The notes beneath the pieces are model-generated. The model was given only the letters and a program-made list of their open reading frames with translations, was not told where the DNA came from and searched no databases. This document shows, in pieces, positions 1 through 7,609 of a stretch of DNA of 64,000 bases. This DNA comes from Nitrospira defluvii (GTDB taxonomy: Bacteria > Nitrospirota > Nitrospiria > Nitrospirales > Nitrospiraceae). The stretch spans positions 2,565,501 to 2,629,500 of the forward strand of contig FP929003.1 of assembly GCA_000196815.1 (NCBI GenBank), written 5' to 3'. The position numbers and the translations under genes are program-made. The stretch's first letter is position 1. Every line of letters begins with the position of its first letter.

Positions 1-217
1 CTTCCATCTTTGCCACCCTGGATTGGCTGGATTGGATGCGCTCAGCCAGTTGAACTTGTGACAGACCCTGTTTAGTTCGTCGATCTCGCAAGCTTCGGCT
101 GAGGGCCAGCTTCATGTCGATGAGCGCCGCTTCCGCGTCTGAGAGCTCCAGGAACTCTTTCACCGACCCGACGGCCCATCCGGCCGCTTCCAGCTTGGCT
201 CGTTTTGCATTCTTCAT
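1..217 (-). CDS. XRE-family antitoxin (HigA-like), 3' end beyond window
   Basis: The reading frame starts at the ATG at 217 and runs off the left edge. It gives about 72 residues with a helix-turn-helix (GLSQVQLAERIQSSQSRVAK). It starts 13 bases after the toxin gene's stop, so the two form one operon in toxin-first order, as in HigBA systems. It differs from the copy at 6593-6934 at only about 6 of 72 residues. By family, the antitoxin neutralises the RelE-like toxin and represses the shared promoter. Its C-terminus is outside the window and cannot be judged. Confidence 0.8.
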   Translation of the reverse strand, partial: MKNAKRAKLEAAGWAVGSVKEFLELSDAEAALIDMKLALSRSLRDRRTKQGLSQVQLAERIQSSQSRVAKME

Positions 218-230
218 CGTGATGTTCCTC

Positions 231-572
231 CTACGATCCCATCATTCGGTCATAATCTCTAAGCCGACGTCGGCAGGTCTCAATGACCGATTGAGGCGTC
301 TGTTGAGTCTTCTTCTTAAACACGTCGAGAATGACGACAGCATCTGCATCTGCTCTGTATATAATACGAAACGTGCCGCCCTCATCGGTGATCCGTAACT
401 CATGGCATCCTGTTCCAATGACAGGCATGGGCCGTGAATGCGGAAGTCCAAGGGATTCGCCTTCCTGCAATAACCTCAAGAGATATCCCGCTTCAAGTCG
501 CGCAGCTTGGGAAAAAGGCGGCGTCTTGACTTCACTCCGAAGCCAGATAAGGGGTTTGTCCATCCTGCCCAT
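231..572 (-). CDS. RelE/ParE-superfamily toxin (Gp49/HigB-like)
   Basis: A 113-residue basic protein with the layout of phage-derived Gp49/HigB toxins. It has a central SRPMPVIGTGCHELRI segment, then the core strand TFRIIYRADADAVVILDVF, then a C-terminal KKKTQQTP stretch and a basic helix. Members of this family are usually ribosome-dependent mRNA interferases. The gene immediately precedes the XRE antitoxin and lies just downstream of a perfect palindrome, so a complete self-regulated module is likely. An internal Met at codon 4 (563) is an alternative start. Confidence 0.8.
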   Translation of the reverse strand: MGRMDKPLIWLRSEVKTPPFSQAARLEAGYLLRLLQEGESLGLPHSRPMPVIGTGCHELRITDEGGTFRIIYRADADAVVILDVFKKKTQQTPQSVIETCRRRLRDYDRMMGS

Positions 573-604
573 CAGTCAGACACCGACGATTCGTTCGATG
601 ACAG

Positions 605-632
605 GACTATATGTCATATCTGACATATAGTC
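605..632. promoter_or_regulatory. Perfect 12-bp-arm palindrome, probable toxin-antitoxin operator
   Basis: GACTATATGTCA at 605-616 and TGACATATAGTC at 621-632 are exact reverse complements around a 4-base spacer. The site lies 33 bases upstream of the toxin start and is AT-rich in a GC-rich setting. XRE antitoxins bind such palindromes to autoregulate. Its right edge touches the stop codon of the small gene at 631-780. Confidence 0.6.
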
Positions 633-780
633 AAGATTGGTACTGATTGATGGGATTGAAGATATTGAAGTCGCGCTGGTACTTCTCGTCGAACCCCTGC
701 TCCGCCCCGCTGGTCCCGATCGACGCGAGCCAGAGCAGTCCGCCGATGATCGTCGCAGTCCACACCTGAGCCTGTCTCAT
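631..780 (-). CDS. Small secreted peptide with FNPINQY motif, hypothetical
   Basis: A 49-residue product. The ATG at 780 is preceded by a strong GGGAGG Shine-Dalgarno about 6 bases away, so it is preferred over the upstream in-frame Met at 840. Residues 1-26 look like a signal peptide (hydrophobic ATIIGGLLWLASIGTSGA). The mature part would be about 23 residues and ends NIFNPINQYQS. I do not recognise a function. The FNPxN(Q/R)Y motif recurs as a translatable repeat at 6400-6486. The gene is co-directional with the toxin operon downstream. Confidence 0.5.
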   Translation of the reverse strand: MRQAQVWTATIIGGLLWLASIGTSGAEQGFDEKYQRDFNIFNPINQYQS

Positions 781-975
781 GGCCGCCTCCCTTGTCTCGG
801 TTTCGATCCTGCCAGGCAGCCTACACCATGACCGTGACATCCGGGGTCACTCTTGGGAAGGAGACGTGAAGTGGGAGATGCAACAGGTGAGAAACTCGCA
901 CCATCGGGCAACCGACGCCCGAGCCTCGGAAGTCTTACGTTATCCGTCTATCGAACCAGCCTCAAGCATCCCCAC

Positions 976-3054
976 CTACGTCTTTGGTGCGGCATCCCCA
1001 GGTGGCCCGTCCACGAGGAGCGTGATGTGGAAGGCCGTGCCTTTTCCTTCCTCGCTTTCGACGCTGATGGTGCCGCCATGCGCATCAACCACGTCTTTGA
1101 CGATCTTCGTCCCGAGGCCGGTTCCTCCTGCTTTGCTGCTGATCGCGCGATAAGTGAATAGACTGTCGCGGACTTCTGGCGACATGCCCTTGCCCGTATC
1201 GATGACGGAGAGCACTATTCTGGATCCCCCTGGCTCGGTGCGGCCTCGCACTGTGACCGAGCCGACCGGCGGGACTTCGGGAATGGCGTTGTTGACGAGG
1301 TTGTAGAGTGCGTTGAACAGCCGGTGTTCGTCGGCACGGATGACCGGGAGATCGTCGAGCCCGTCGGTCCGGAGTGCCACCTGCCTTTCATCGGCAAGGA
1401 CGCGCAGCGTGTCGATGACGCCGGCGACGACGTCGGCCACGCGGCAAGGGGCAAACTGCAGCGGGCGGGTCAGGCCCTTCACCGAATCGGCGATCTCCTT
1501 CACCCGTTCGTGAATGCGTTCGGAGGATCGCCGGATCATCTCGATGAGCTCCTGCGCGATGTCCTGGCTCGGCTTCATCGACCGCAGGGCCGGCTCCGGA
1601 AGTTTTTCGAAACAGTCCCGCACTTCGCTCTCCAGCAGCTGAGCCCCGCTCATGATGGGCATGAGGAGGTTCTTCAGATCGTGGCCGATGTCGCCCAAGA
1701 CCCGTGCCACTTCAGCCAGGCGCTGCTCCTCCGCCAATCGCGCTTCGGTCCGGCGGAGCTCTTCTTCGGTGCGCATGCGATCGATGTACAGGCCGAGCCG
1801 GATGCCGAGATTTCCCACCATGTCGAGCACATCCTGATCCGGCTCGCGAATCGCGCGGAAGAAAAATTCCATCACGCCATAGATTTCTTGGCCCTTCTGC
1901 ACCGGAAAAGCAAACGCCCCATGCAGGCCGGCCTTCTCGGCCAGTGTGGTCCGCCGGAACAACGGATCGACCACCACGTCGGGAATCCACAACGGCTTGC
2001 CGGCCGCCCAGGTGCGCCCGACGAGTCCTTGGCCGCGCGCAAAGGTCCGGCCGCGGCTGTCATGCACGAACTCCTCCGCGTCCAGCTTCGGGATATGCCA
2101 CAGATCGACGAACCGGAGAACCTGGCCCTGTTGATCCAGCTCCCAAAACATCCCCAACTCCCATTCGAGCGTTTCGCCGATCGCCTGCAGCACGGCATGT
2201 CCGACATTTTGGAGCGTCACCGTCTCGGTCATGACTCTGGTCACTGCGTATTCCGCCCCCAGACGCCGCGCCGACCGATTGGCCTCGCCGAGTGCCGCTC
2301 TGGTGTCGTCGACCATCCGCACGTAGCCGCGGCTCACATAGATGAGCGCCATGAGATACCCCGCGAATCGCACGCCATGCCAGATCCACCAGTCGCTTTG
2401 CCAGGGGGCAGAGAAGAGAAACATCGTTTCGGCCAATCCGAAGAGAATTGCCAGCGTCCCCAGGAGCTGGTGCTCCAGTCGGCCGGTCCGTGTGGATTCG
2501 ATCCAGAACCCCGCCGCCCCTGCGAAGAACAAGCAGGCGGCGAGCCCGTTCACCGCAAGAGCCATCGGCACGAATTGGGCCTGCTCGGTGAAGCGGGGCA
2601 AGCGATGGGGCATGGTAACAACGAGCAGGCCGAAGGCAATCGTTCCACCGCCGATGAGGTAGGGCATCAACGCCTTGGCCCGCTTGCCGATCAAGCGCGG
2701 CGGATGCCACACGAACGAGAAGGCCACGCCGCCGAGCAGGCTGGCGGCGCTGCGCAACAACACGAAGCCGTGATCCGGAGAAGAGAGGGCGTGGAATCCT
2801 TCAAGAATTCCCATGCCCAGCAAGCCGCTCGCGATGCCCTGAAGCCGCTCATCGTCCCATTCCACTTTTCGCGCGAGCAACACCAGGCCCGTGAGGATCG
2901 CCGCCAGGCCACCCAAGGCTTCCATCGTGGAATGGAGCGGCAGGTTCACCCAGATGACATGCGGCTGGAAGACATGGATCAGCAGGCCGGAGGGCAGCGC
3001 GATCGCCACGAGGACGACCAGCACCAGCGGATGCATCAACGGTGGGAGGCGCAT
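976..3054 (-). CDS. Membrane sensor histidine kinase with GAF domain
   Basis: 692 residues. The N-terminal ~245 residues hold about seven hydrophobic segments. A GAF-type sensory domain follows at roughly 265-425 (TRVMTETVTLQNVGHAVLQA to the MEFFFRAI strand). The kinase core has an H-box GDIGHDLKN with the phospho-accepting His at about 458, an N-box NALYNLVNNA, a G1 box IDTGKGMSP and a G2 box GGTGLGTKIV. It is a stand-alone kinase: no response regulator lies beside it. Membrane location is inferred from the hydrophobic segments; the signal it senses cannot be read from sequence. Confidence 0.88.
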   Translation of the reverse strand: MRLPPLMHPLVLVVLVAIALPSGLLIHVFQPHVIWVNLPLHSTMEALGGLAAILTGLVLLARKVEWDDERLQGIASGLLGMGILEGFHALSSPDHGFVLLRSAASLLGGVAFSFVWHPPRLIGKRAKALMPYLIGGGTIAFGLLVVTMPHRLPRFTEQAQFVPMALAVNGLAACLFFAGAAGFWIESTRTGRLEHQLLGTLAILFGLAETMFLFSAPWQSDWWIWHGVRFAGYLMALIYVSRGYVRMVDDTRAALGEANRSARRLGAEYAVTRVMTETVTLQNVGHAVLQAIGETLEWELGMFWELDQQGQVLRFVDLWHIPKLDAEEFVHDSRGRTFARGQGLVGRTWAAGKPLWIPDVVVDPLFRRTTLAEKAGLHGAFAFPVQKGQEIYGVMEFFFRAIREPDQDVLDMVGNLGIRLGLYIDRMRTEEELRRTEARLAEEQRLAEVARVLGDIGHDLKNLLMPIMSGAQLLESEVRDCFEKLPEPALRSMKPSQDIAQELIEMIRRSSERIHERVKEIADSVKGLTRPLQFAPCRVADVVAGVIDTLRVLADERQVALRTDGLDDLPVIRADEHRLFNALYNLVNNAIPEVPPVGSVTVRGRTEPGGSRIVLSVIDTGKGMSPEVRDSLFTYRAISSKAGGTGLGTKIVKDVVDAHGGTISVESEEGKGTAFHITLLVDGPPGDAAPKT

Positions 3055-3275
3055 CTCAGGTTATCGGGTCTCGACGAGTCGACAGCTGGGCCCTAGCATG
3101 GGCCGGACGATGAAGAAGGTCAAGGGACGAACACCTCCTACCCCTCCACGACTGCGCCGGTGATGCGCAGCGTCAAGGAAGAGGTTCAGAGCACGTGCTC
3201 CTGTCGGACCTCCGCCAACCGCACGTCTTCATGGATGAGCCCTCCTCGACTCGGCACCCACGTTCTCGCCCGTAA

Positions 3276-3310
3276 GAATCGTCCGACGTACTGCGTCTGT
3301 CGGACAATTC
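3276..3310. repeat. Inverted repeat in the 385-bp divergent gap 3055-3439
   Basis: GAATCGTCCGAC (3276-3287) faces GTCGGACAATTC (3299-3310), 12-base arms with one G/T wobble and an 11-base loop. It lies between the divergent kinase and protease genes, 130 bases upstream of the protease start. There is no uridine tract, so an operator or mRNA hairpin is as likely as a terminator. I see nothing else definite in the gap. Confidence 0.4.
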
Positions 3311-3439
3311 TTTCCCATTTTCGCGTTGACGGATCTACGTAGTTATGTCACAACCGCTCGCCGCACGAACAGCCTGCTTCAGTGCCTCGCGGTACGATCG
3401 TACTGCGACAGCTCAAACATATCTTTCAAAGGAGACCCC

Positions 3440-5401
3440 ATGCCTCAAGACATAGAACGCGTGAGACGGATTAAGGCCGCCGCTGAAGATGACCTCCTGA
3501 GCAGGCCCGGCGTAACCGGTGTGGATGTCGGATACAAGTTCGTGAACGGCCGGAAAACCGATGAGATCGTCATTCGTATTCATGTGGCAGAAAAAAAGGA
3601 CGTTCCTCAGGATCAGAAGATCCCCGATACCATCCAGGGCGTAAAGACGGATGTCATCCAGAAGCAGTTTCGACCGGCGGGAGATCGTGGCTACTACAAC
3701 ACGATACTCGGCGGAATCGATATCGGCCCCCTACGCATCGTCGACTTGCAGTCCATCGCCGGCACCCTGGGCGCCATTGTCATCGATAATAGTACCCAGG
3801 ACAGGATGCTGTTGAGCAACTACCATGTCCTCTGTGTGAACGAGGGATGGAACCAAATGGGCGATGCGGGACGGCGCATCACGCAACCGTCCTCCGGTGG
3901 CATCTTGGTTGCGACGATACAACGAGGGATTCTCAACAAGGATGCAGATGCGGCGGTCGCTCGTCTGGACAACATCACGAAGTATACCTGCGGGGTACAA
4001 GACATTGGCGCCATCAAAGGAACCGCCGCTCCGGAACTCGGCATGGCGGTTCGCAAACGGGGTCGGAGCACTGGTTTGACCTACGGTACGATCCATGCTT
4101 TGGACCGGACCGTACAAGTGCCCTATGCCCACGGCGTGGGCACCATCGTTTTCAGGAACCAGGTGGAAATCTATCCCGACACCACGCGGAACCCTCAGTT
4201 TGCCGATCAAGGAGATTCGGGATCAGTCATTGTGAATGATGCAGGCCAAGCCGTAGCCCTCCTCTTTGCGATCGACGCGGATTCCACAGGCACAGGCACA
4301 GCCACCCCCATCCACACGGTACTGGAAAAGTTGAACGTGAGCATGGCCATTGAAGGAATCGGCGGATTTGATGTGTCCTCCTCAGACGACCAGGCCTTCG
4401 CGTTGGACTACACCGGCGCAGGCAGGTCGAATCACTTGGTGTTCTATAGGCCGGGGAAAGGCACCATCTTCATCGTGAAGCAGGGCGGTTCCAGTGGTTT
4501 CGTACCCGTCTACCAGGGCCATTCCGGCATTGGTTCCTTCGATCTGTCGGCGCCTCAGGATAAGGCATTTGCCCTCGACTATGACGGTGTCGGCACAGCC
4601 AATCATCTCGTCTTGTACCGGCCTGGAAAGGGCGCGGTGTTTATCCTCAAGAAGGATGGTGTGGGGACGTACTTTCCTGTTTTCAAAGGCACGCCCAGTG
4701 GCGGCGGCATTGGCGGCTACGATCTGTCCTCGGCTGATGATCGCGGGTTTGCGTTCGACTACGCCGGTACAGGCAAGCTGGACCACCTGGTGTTCTACCG
4801 GCCCGGGAAGGGCATGGTGTTCATTCTGAAAAAGGACGGCCCCGGCACGTTCTCGCCTGCCTATCAGAGCCATTCCGGCATCGGTGGGTATGATCTGTCG
4901 TCCTCGGACGACCGGGCGTTTGCATTCGACTATACCGGCACAGGCAGATTGGATCATCTGGTGTTCTACCGGCCTGGCAAGGGAAGTATCTTCATTCTCA
5001 AGAAAGACGGTACCAGCGGCTTCACACCTGTCTATCACAGCCAATCTGGAATTGGAGGCTTTGACCTTTCTGATTCGAACGACCACGTGTTTGCCTTCGA
5101 CTACGACGGCAGCGGGACAGCCAACCACCTTGTGTTGTACCGGCCCGGGACCGGCGCGATCTTTATCATTAAGAAGGACGGTACCGGAAATTATTATCCC
5201 GTGTACCAACAGACCCCAGGTGGAAGCGGAATCGGCGGTTATGATCTATCGTCGTCTGACGATCGCGCGTTTGCGTTCGACTATGCGGGGACGGGCAAGC
5301 TGGACCACCTGGTGTTGTACCGGCCCGGGAAGGGCATCGTGTTCATTTTGAAGAAGGACGGCCCCGGCAAATTTTCGTCCGTCTACCGGGCGACGAAGTA
5401 A
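3440..5401 (+). CDS. Trypsin-like serine protease with six C-terminal repeats
   Basis: 653 residues from the ATG at 3440, which has AAAGGAG 6 bases upstream; an earlier in-frame Met (3326) lacks one. Residues 20-60 (GVTGVDVGYKFVNGRKTDE) resemble the small domain before NAL1-like S1 peptidases. The catalytic triad is visible as SNYHV (His129), DADAAV (Asp170) and GDSGS (Ser260). From about 307 there are six units of 57-60 residues of the type IGGYDLSSSDDRAFAFDY..G...DHLVFYRPGKG.IFILKKDG, consistent with a six-bladed propeller or similar fold. No signal peptide is seen. The substrate is unknown. Confidence 0.8.
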   Translation: MPQDIERVRRIKAAAEDDLLSRPGVTGVDVGYKFVNGRKTDEIVIRIHVAEKKDVPQDQKIPDTIQGVKTDVIQKQFRPAGDRGYYNTILGGIDIGPLRIVDLQSIAGTLGAIVIDNSTQDRMLLSNYHVLCVNEGWNQMGDAGRRITQPSSGGILVATIQRGILNKDADAAVARLDNITKYTCGVQDIGAIKGTAAPELGMAVRKRGRSTGLTYGTIHALDRTVQVPYAHGVGTIVFRNQVEIYPDTTRNPQFADQGDSGSVIVNDAGQAVALLFAIDADSTGTGTATPIHTVLEKLNVSMAIEGIGGFDVSSSDDQAFALDYTGAGRSNHLVFYRPGKGTIFIVKQGGSSGFVPVYQGHSGIGSFDLSAPQDKAFALDYDGVGTANHLVLYRPGKGAVFILKKDGVGTYFPVFKGTPSGGGIGGYDLSSADDRGFAFDYAGTGKLDHLVFYRPGKGMVFILKKDGPGTFSPAYQSHSGIGGYDLSSSDDRAFAFDYTGTGRLDHLVFYRPGKGSIFILKKDGTSGFTPVYHSQSGIGGFDLSDSNDHVFAFDYDGSGTANHLVLYRPGTGAIFIIKKDGTGNYYPVYQQTPGGSGIGGYDLSSSDDRAFAFDYAGTGKLDHLVLYRPGKGIVFILKKDGPGKFSSVYRATK

Positions 5402-5457
5402 CCCGGGTAGCGAGACGCGATCGCCTTTGCGGTCCCCGGCTGCCGCGGAGCCGCTCA

Positions 5458-6231
5458 TTAGCCGGCACGGACGGCGCCATGCCGGATCTCCACGAATTCC
5501 TGATTGACGGGAATTTTGAAACTGCCGCTCGGCTGCGCGAAGTGCGTTGTCAGATAGGTCTCCACCTCTCGCTTGGTCGGCGGGTTCGTCAGATCGAGAA
5601 GGTTGAGCATGAATTCCGCCACGGCGTTGGTCTTGGCGAGATCGGGCATCTCGACGTGGGCCGGGTCCATCGTTATGGTGACTTCATACCGATCGCCGTG
5701 CTTAGCGCAAAACCTGTCCATCGTCTGCCGGAGCTCGAAGCGATGGCCGAAGAAATGATGGAGCATGTTCATGCACCCACTCTCGCGGTGCTGCAGGACA
5801 AGGACCGTGACGCCGCCTGGCGCCATCCAGGACACGAGCCGCTCGATGTGCGCGAGCCAGTCCTTGGCGGGAATGTAATAGAGCGTGTGGGAGCAAAGCA
5901 CGAAATCGCCCTGGGCGGTCGGCTGCGCCTCCATGATCGGCTGCTCGATCGCCTCGACGGCAGGCAATGCCTGGCGAAGTTGGTTCAAGAGATAGGTATT
6001 CGGTTCGATCGCGATGGTCTGCGTGAAGGAGCCGGCGAAGGTCTTGGCCATCTCCCCGTTCCCCGCCCCTGCGTCGATGAAGGCCCGTCGGTTCGGGAGC
6101 CCCTTCACCACCCGCTCAAGCCACTTACGCGCGTTGCGCTTCTGGTCCGTATGGTCGAGGAAGATCTGAAACGCTTGCTTGTAATCCTGTCCCTGGCTAT
6201 CGAAAATCCGGATACGTGCCTCGTCCGTCAT
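5458..6231 (-). CDS. Class I SAM-dependent methyltransferase
   Basis: 257 residues from the ATG at 6231, chosen because GGGAGGAG lies 6 bases upstream. SAM motif I is FIDAGAGNGEMA (51-62), followed by an acidic strand end IAIEPN and post-motif LCSHTLYYIP. This is a Rossmann methyltransferase of the Methyltransf_11/12 type. The frame stays open upstream to 6645, but that extension has no support and covers an intergenic repeat. The substrate is unknown. It converges with the protease gene, with 56 bases between them. Confidence 0.78.
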   Translation of the reverse strand: MTDEARIRIFDSQGQDYKQAFQIFLDHTDQKRNARKWLERVVKGLPNRRAFIDAGAGNGEMAKTFAGSFTQTIAIEPNTYLLNQLRQALPAVEAIEQPIMEAQPTAQGDFVLCSHTLYYIPAKDWLAHIERLVSWMAPGGVTVLVLQHRESGCMNMLHHFFGHRFELRQTMDRFCAKHGDRYEVTITMDPAHVEMPDLAKTNAVAEFMLNLLDLTNPPTKREVETYLTTHFAQPSGSFKIPVNQEFVEIRHGAVRAG

Positions 6232-6399
6232 GGCGCTCCTCCCGGCCGTGCGACGAGCGCAGCATACAGGAGTCTGGATAAGCGGTCTATGGAGAGAACA
6301 GGAGAGACACTGCAGCGCTGATGGCTGATAGCCTATGACGAATGACCGGAAGCGAAGGGCGGATGGCGTGAACGGCACGGTGGGATGACACGCATCGAT

Positions 6400-6486
6400 C
6401 TGATTCAACGGATTCTCCGGGCGATAGCGATTCACCGGATTGAAAGGATTGTTGGGGTTGAACTGGTTGATCGGATTGGCAGGGTT
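6400..6486 (-). other. Translatable NP-repeat remnant in the gap 6232-6592
   Basis: Read on the minus strand this stretch gives 29 residues in tandem NPxNPxNQF / NPNNPFNPVNRY form, the same motif as the tail of the peptide at 631-780. No start codon with a ribosome site or stop delimits a gene. The frame continues into the methyltransferase gene downstream. It may be a fragment of a larger secreted NP-repeat protein gene or an untranslated element. The rest of this 361-bp gap holds short dispersed repeats. Confidence 0.4.
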
Positions 6487-6500
6487 GCGAGACGTCGGTC

Positions 6501-6545
6501 GTGAAACGTCCATCGTGAGCGGTGAAACGTGAGACGTAAAACATA
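6501..6545. repeat. Dispersed intergenic repeat (GTGAAACGT family)
   Basis: Contains GTGAAACGT twice plus GTGAGACGT. The same words occur between genes at 9005-9105, 9470-9505 and 48282-48300. A second short element, TGATGGCTGATAGCCTATGAC at about 6315-6335, resembles the one near 9430. Confidence 0.45.
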
Positions 6546-6592
6546 GAGCTGTTTTAGCGTATACGAACGACGGTGCGCGCACGGCCGCTAGG

Positions 6593-6934
6593 CTACGCTG
6601 CCCGCCCCTTCCTGCTACGGTCTTCGCCGCTGAGCGCTTTGGCAAGGTCGGCGGAGCTGGCGCCGATGAGCAATAGCGAGCTGACCAAGAGGTCCATGGA
6701 CACGGAAGGTTCGCCGGCTTCCATCTTCGCCACCCTGGATTGGCTGGATTGGAGGCGCTCAGCCAGTTGAACTTGTGACAGCCCCTGTTTAGTTCGTCGA
6801 TCTCGCAGACTCCGACTGAGTGCTAACTTCATACCGATGAGCGCCGACTCTGCCTCGGACAGGCCCAGGAACTCCTTCACCGACCCAACAGCCCATCCGG
6901 CCGCTTCCAGTTTGGCTCGTTTTGTATTCTTCAT
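6593..6934 (-). CDS. Orphan XRE-family antitoxin, second copy
   Basis: 113 residues with the same helix-turn-helix as the antitoxin at 1-217 (GLSQVQLAERLQSSQSRVAK, about 49-68) and about 92% identity over the shared part. C-terminal half is SVSMDLLVSSLLLIGASSADLAKAL. No toxin gene of the HigB type precedes it; upstream is a frameshifted brnA remnant. It may be an orphan regulator that can still bind the operator at 605-632, or a decaying copy. The frame itself is intact. Confidence 0.75.
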   Translation of the reverse strand: MKNTKRAKLEAAGWAVGSVKEFLGLSEAESALIGMKLALSRSLRDRRTKQGLSQVQLAERLQSSQSRVAKMEAGEPSVSMDLLVSSLLLIGASSADLAKALSGEDRSRKGRAA

Positions 6935-6955
6935 CTGAAGTACCAGCGGAAAGTT

Positions 6956-7248
6956 CTACGCAGCTTTTGCGGCCGCTTTCGCCAGGAGTTCATGAATCAA
7001 GGATTGATAGGGCTTCCCTGCTTGGCGGCCATCTTGCGAAGCTGGCTCAGAAGTTTCGGGGACAGACGAATGGCGATCAACTGCTTGGCCATGCCGCTGG
7101 CCGGCCGGCCGACTCGACGCATACGTTTCAACTCTGCGTCCGTCGCTTCCGGGATATCGAAGAAATCAATTTGCGAGTCCGGTATATGCTTGACGCTCTT
7201 TTCGACTCGCCTGCCTTGCGCTGATGAGCCGGATGGTTTCTTTCTCAT
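6956..7248 (-). pseudogene. brnA: BrnA-type antitoxin, broken by a 1-base frameshift
   Basis: From the ATG at 7248 (AAGGAGAG 4 bases upstream) the frame encodes IDFFDIPEATDAELKRM, VGRPASGMAKQLIAIRLSP and LLSQLRKMAAKQG, the normal BrnA ribbon-helix-helix layout, then runs out of frame and stops at 6997. Adding one base near 7013-7016 restores KPYQSLIHELLAKAAAKAA and a stop at 6956, the expected family C-terminus. So a single base has been lost, unless this is a sequencing error. The start overlaps the brnT remnant. Confidence 0.75.
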
Positions 7249-7309
7249 GGCCTCTCCTTCGTATCGTATACACCACAAAGAGGATTCGCCCTGACAGAGA
7301 CCGGTCTAT
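7166..7309 (-). pseudogene. brnT: BrnT toxin, C-terminal remnant
   Basis: In a frame different from BrnA, the minus strand encodes SLSGRILFVVYTIRRRGHEK followed by ETIRLISARQASRKERQAY and a stop at 7166. These match the last strand and helix of BrnT RNase toxins (LFVVYT ... IRxISARxAxxxER). Everything upstream of about 7309 is missing: the sequence switches abruptly to a fragment of a WYL-regulator gene. BrnT normally precedes and overlaps BrnA, as here. Confidence 0.7.
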
Positions 7310-7450
7310 GTTTGCGCCGCGATACGTTGTGCTTCCTCTCGCACCGCTTCCCGCAGGCTGTCCGGCTTAAGCACCTTCACGCCGCTGCCGAAACTCAACA
7401 CCCACCCAACACATTTTCTATTGTCGGCAATACAACCCTGGGCCCACCAT
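7306..7450 (-). pseudogene. 3' fragment of a WYL-regulator gene (duplicate of 7923-8912 end)
   Basis: The minus strand reads GWVLSFGSGVKVLKPDSLRE then AVREEAQRIAAQT and a stop at 7306, nearly the same as the C-terminus of the intact WYL protein (GWVLSFGSGVKVLKPDSLRE, AVRQEAQRIAAQGE). Similarity extends with frame slips to about 7450 (IADNR versus VADTR) and then disappears. It is a partial, decayed duplication about 600 bases from its source. Confidence 0.7.
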
Positions 7451-7481
7451 CACACCGCGCTCGGCGGGACGCGCAGCTTGA

Positions 7482-7592
7482 CTACACCAACGCCACATCG
7501 CGCAACAACATGATCGCCCCCCTTCGTCGGGCGGTCCTTTCATATCGCGCATCCGCCGTGACCAAGACCGCATACTGTAGTGGCAGTCCCAC
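7482..7592 (-). pseudogene. VapC PIN-domain toxin, C-terminal remnant
   Basis: The frame from about 7592 gives GLPLQYAVLVTADARYERTA then RRRGAIMLLRDVAL and a stop at 7482. The VTAD-xR strand-helix and LRDV end match the C-terminus of PIN-domain VapC toxins. The N-terminal three quarters is absent. It follows the damaged vapB gene directly, as expected for vapBC order. Confidence 0.5.
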
Positions 7593-7609
7593 TGACAGAA
7601 CCCATCATG

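Noticed and set aside
3281-3305. Intrinsic terminator between kinase and protease genes
   Set aside because: The stem is good but no T-tract follows, and the flanking genes diverge, so no transcript is expected to end there.
6232-6645. N-terminal extension of the methyltransferase containing the NP-repeat
   Set aside because: The frame is open, but a strong ribosome site precedes ATG 6231 and the upstream residues are repeat-derived and unlike any methyltransferase.
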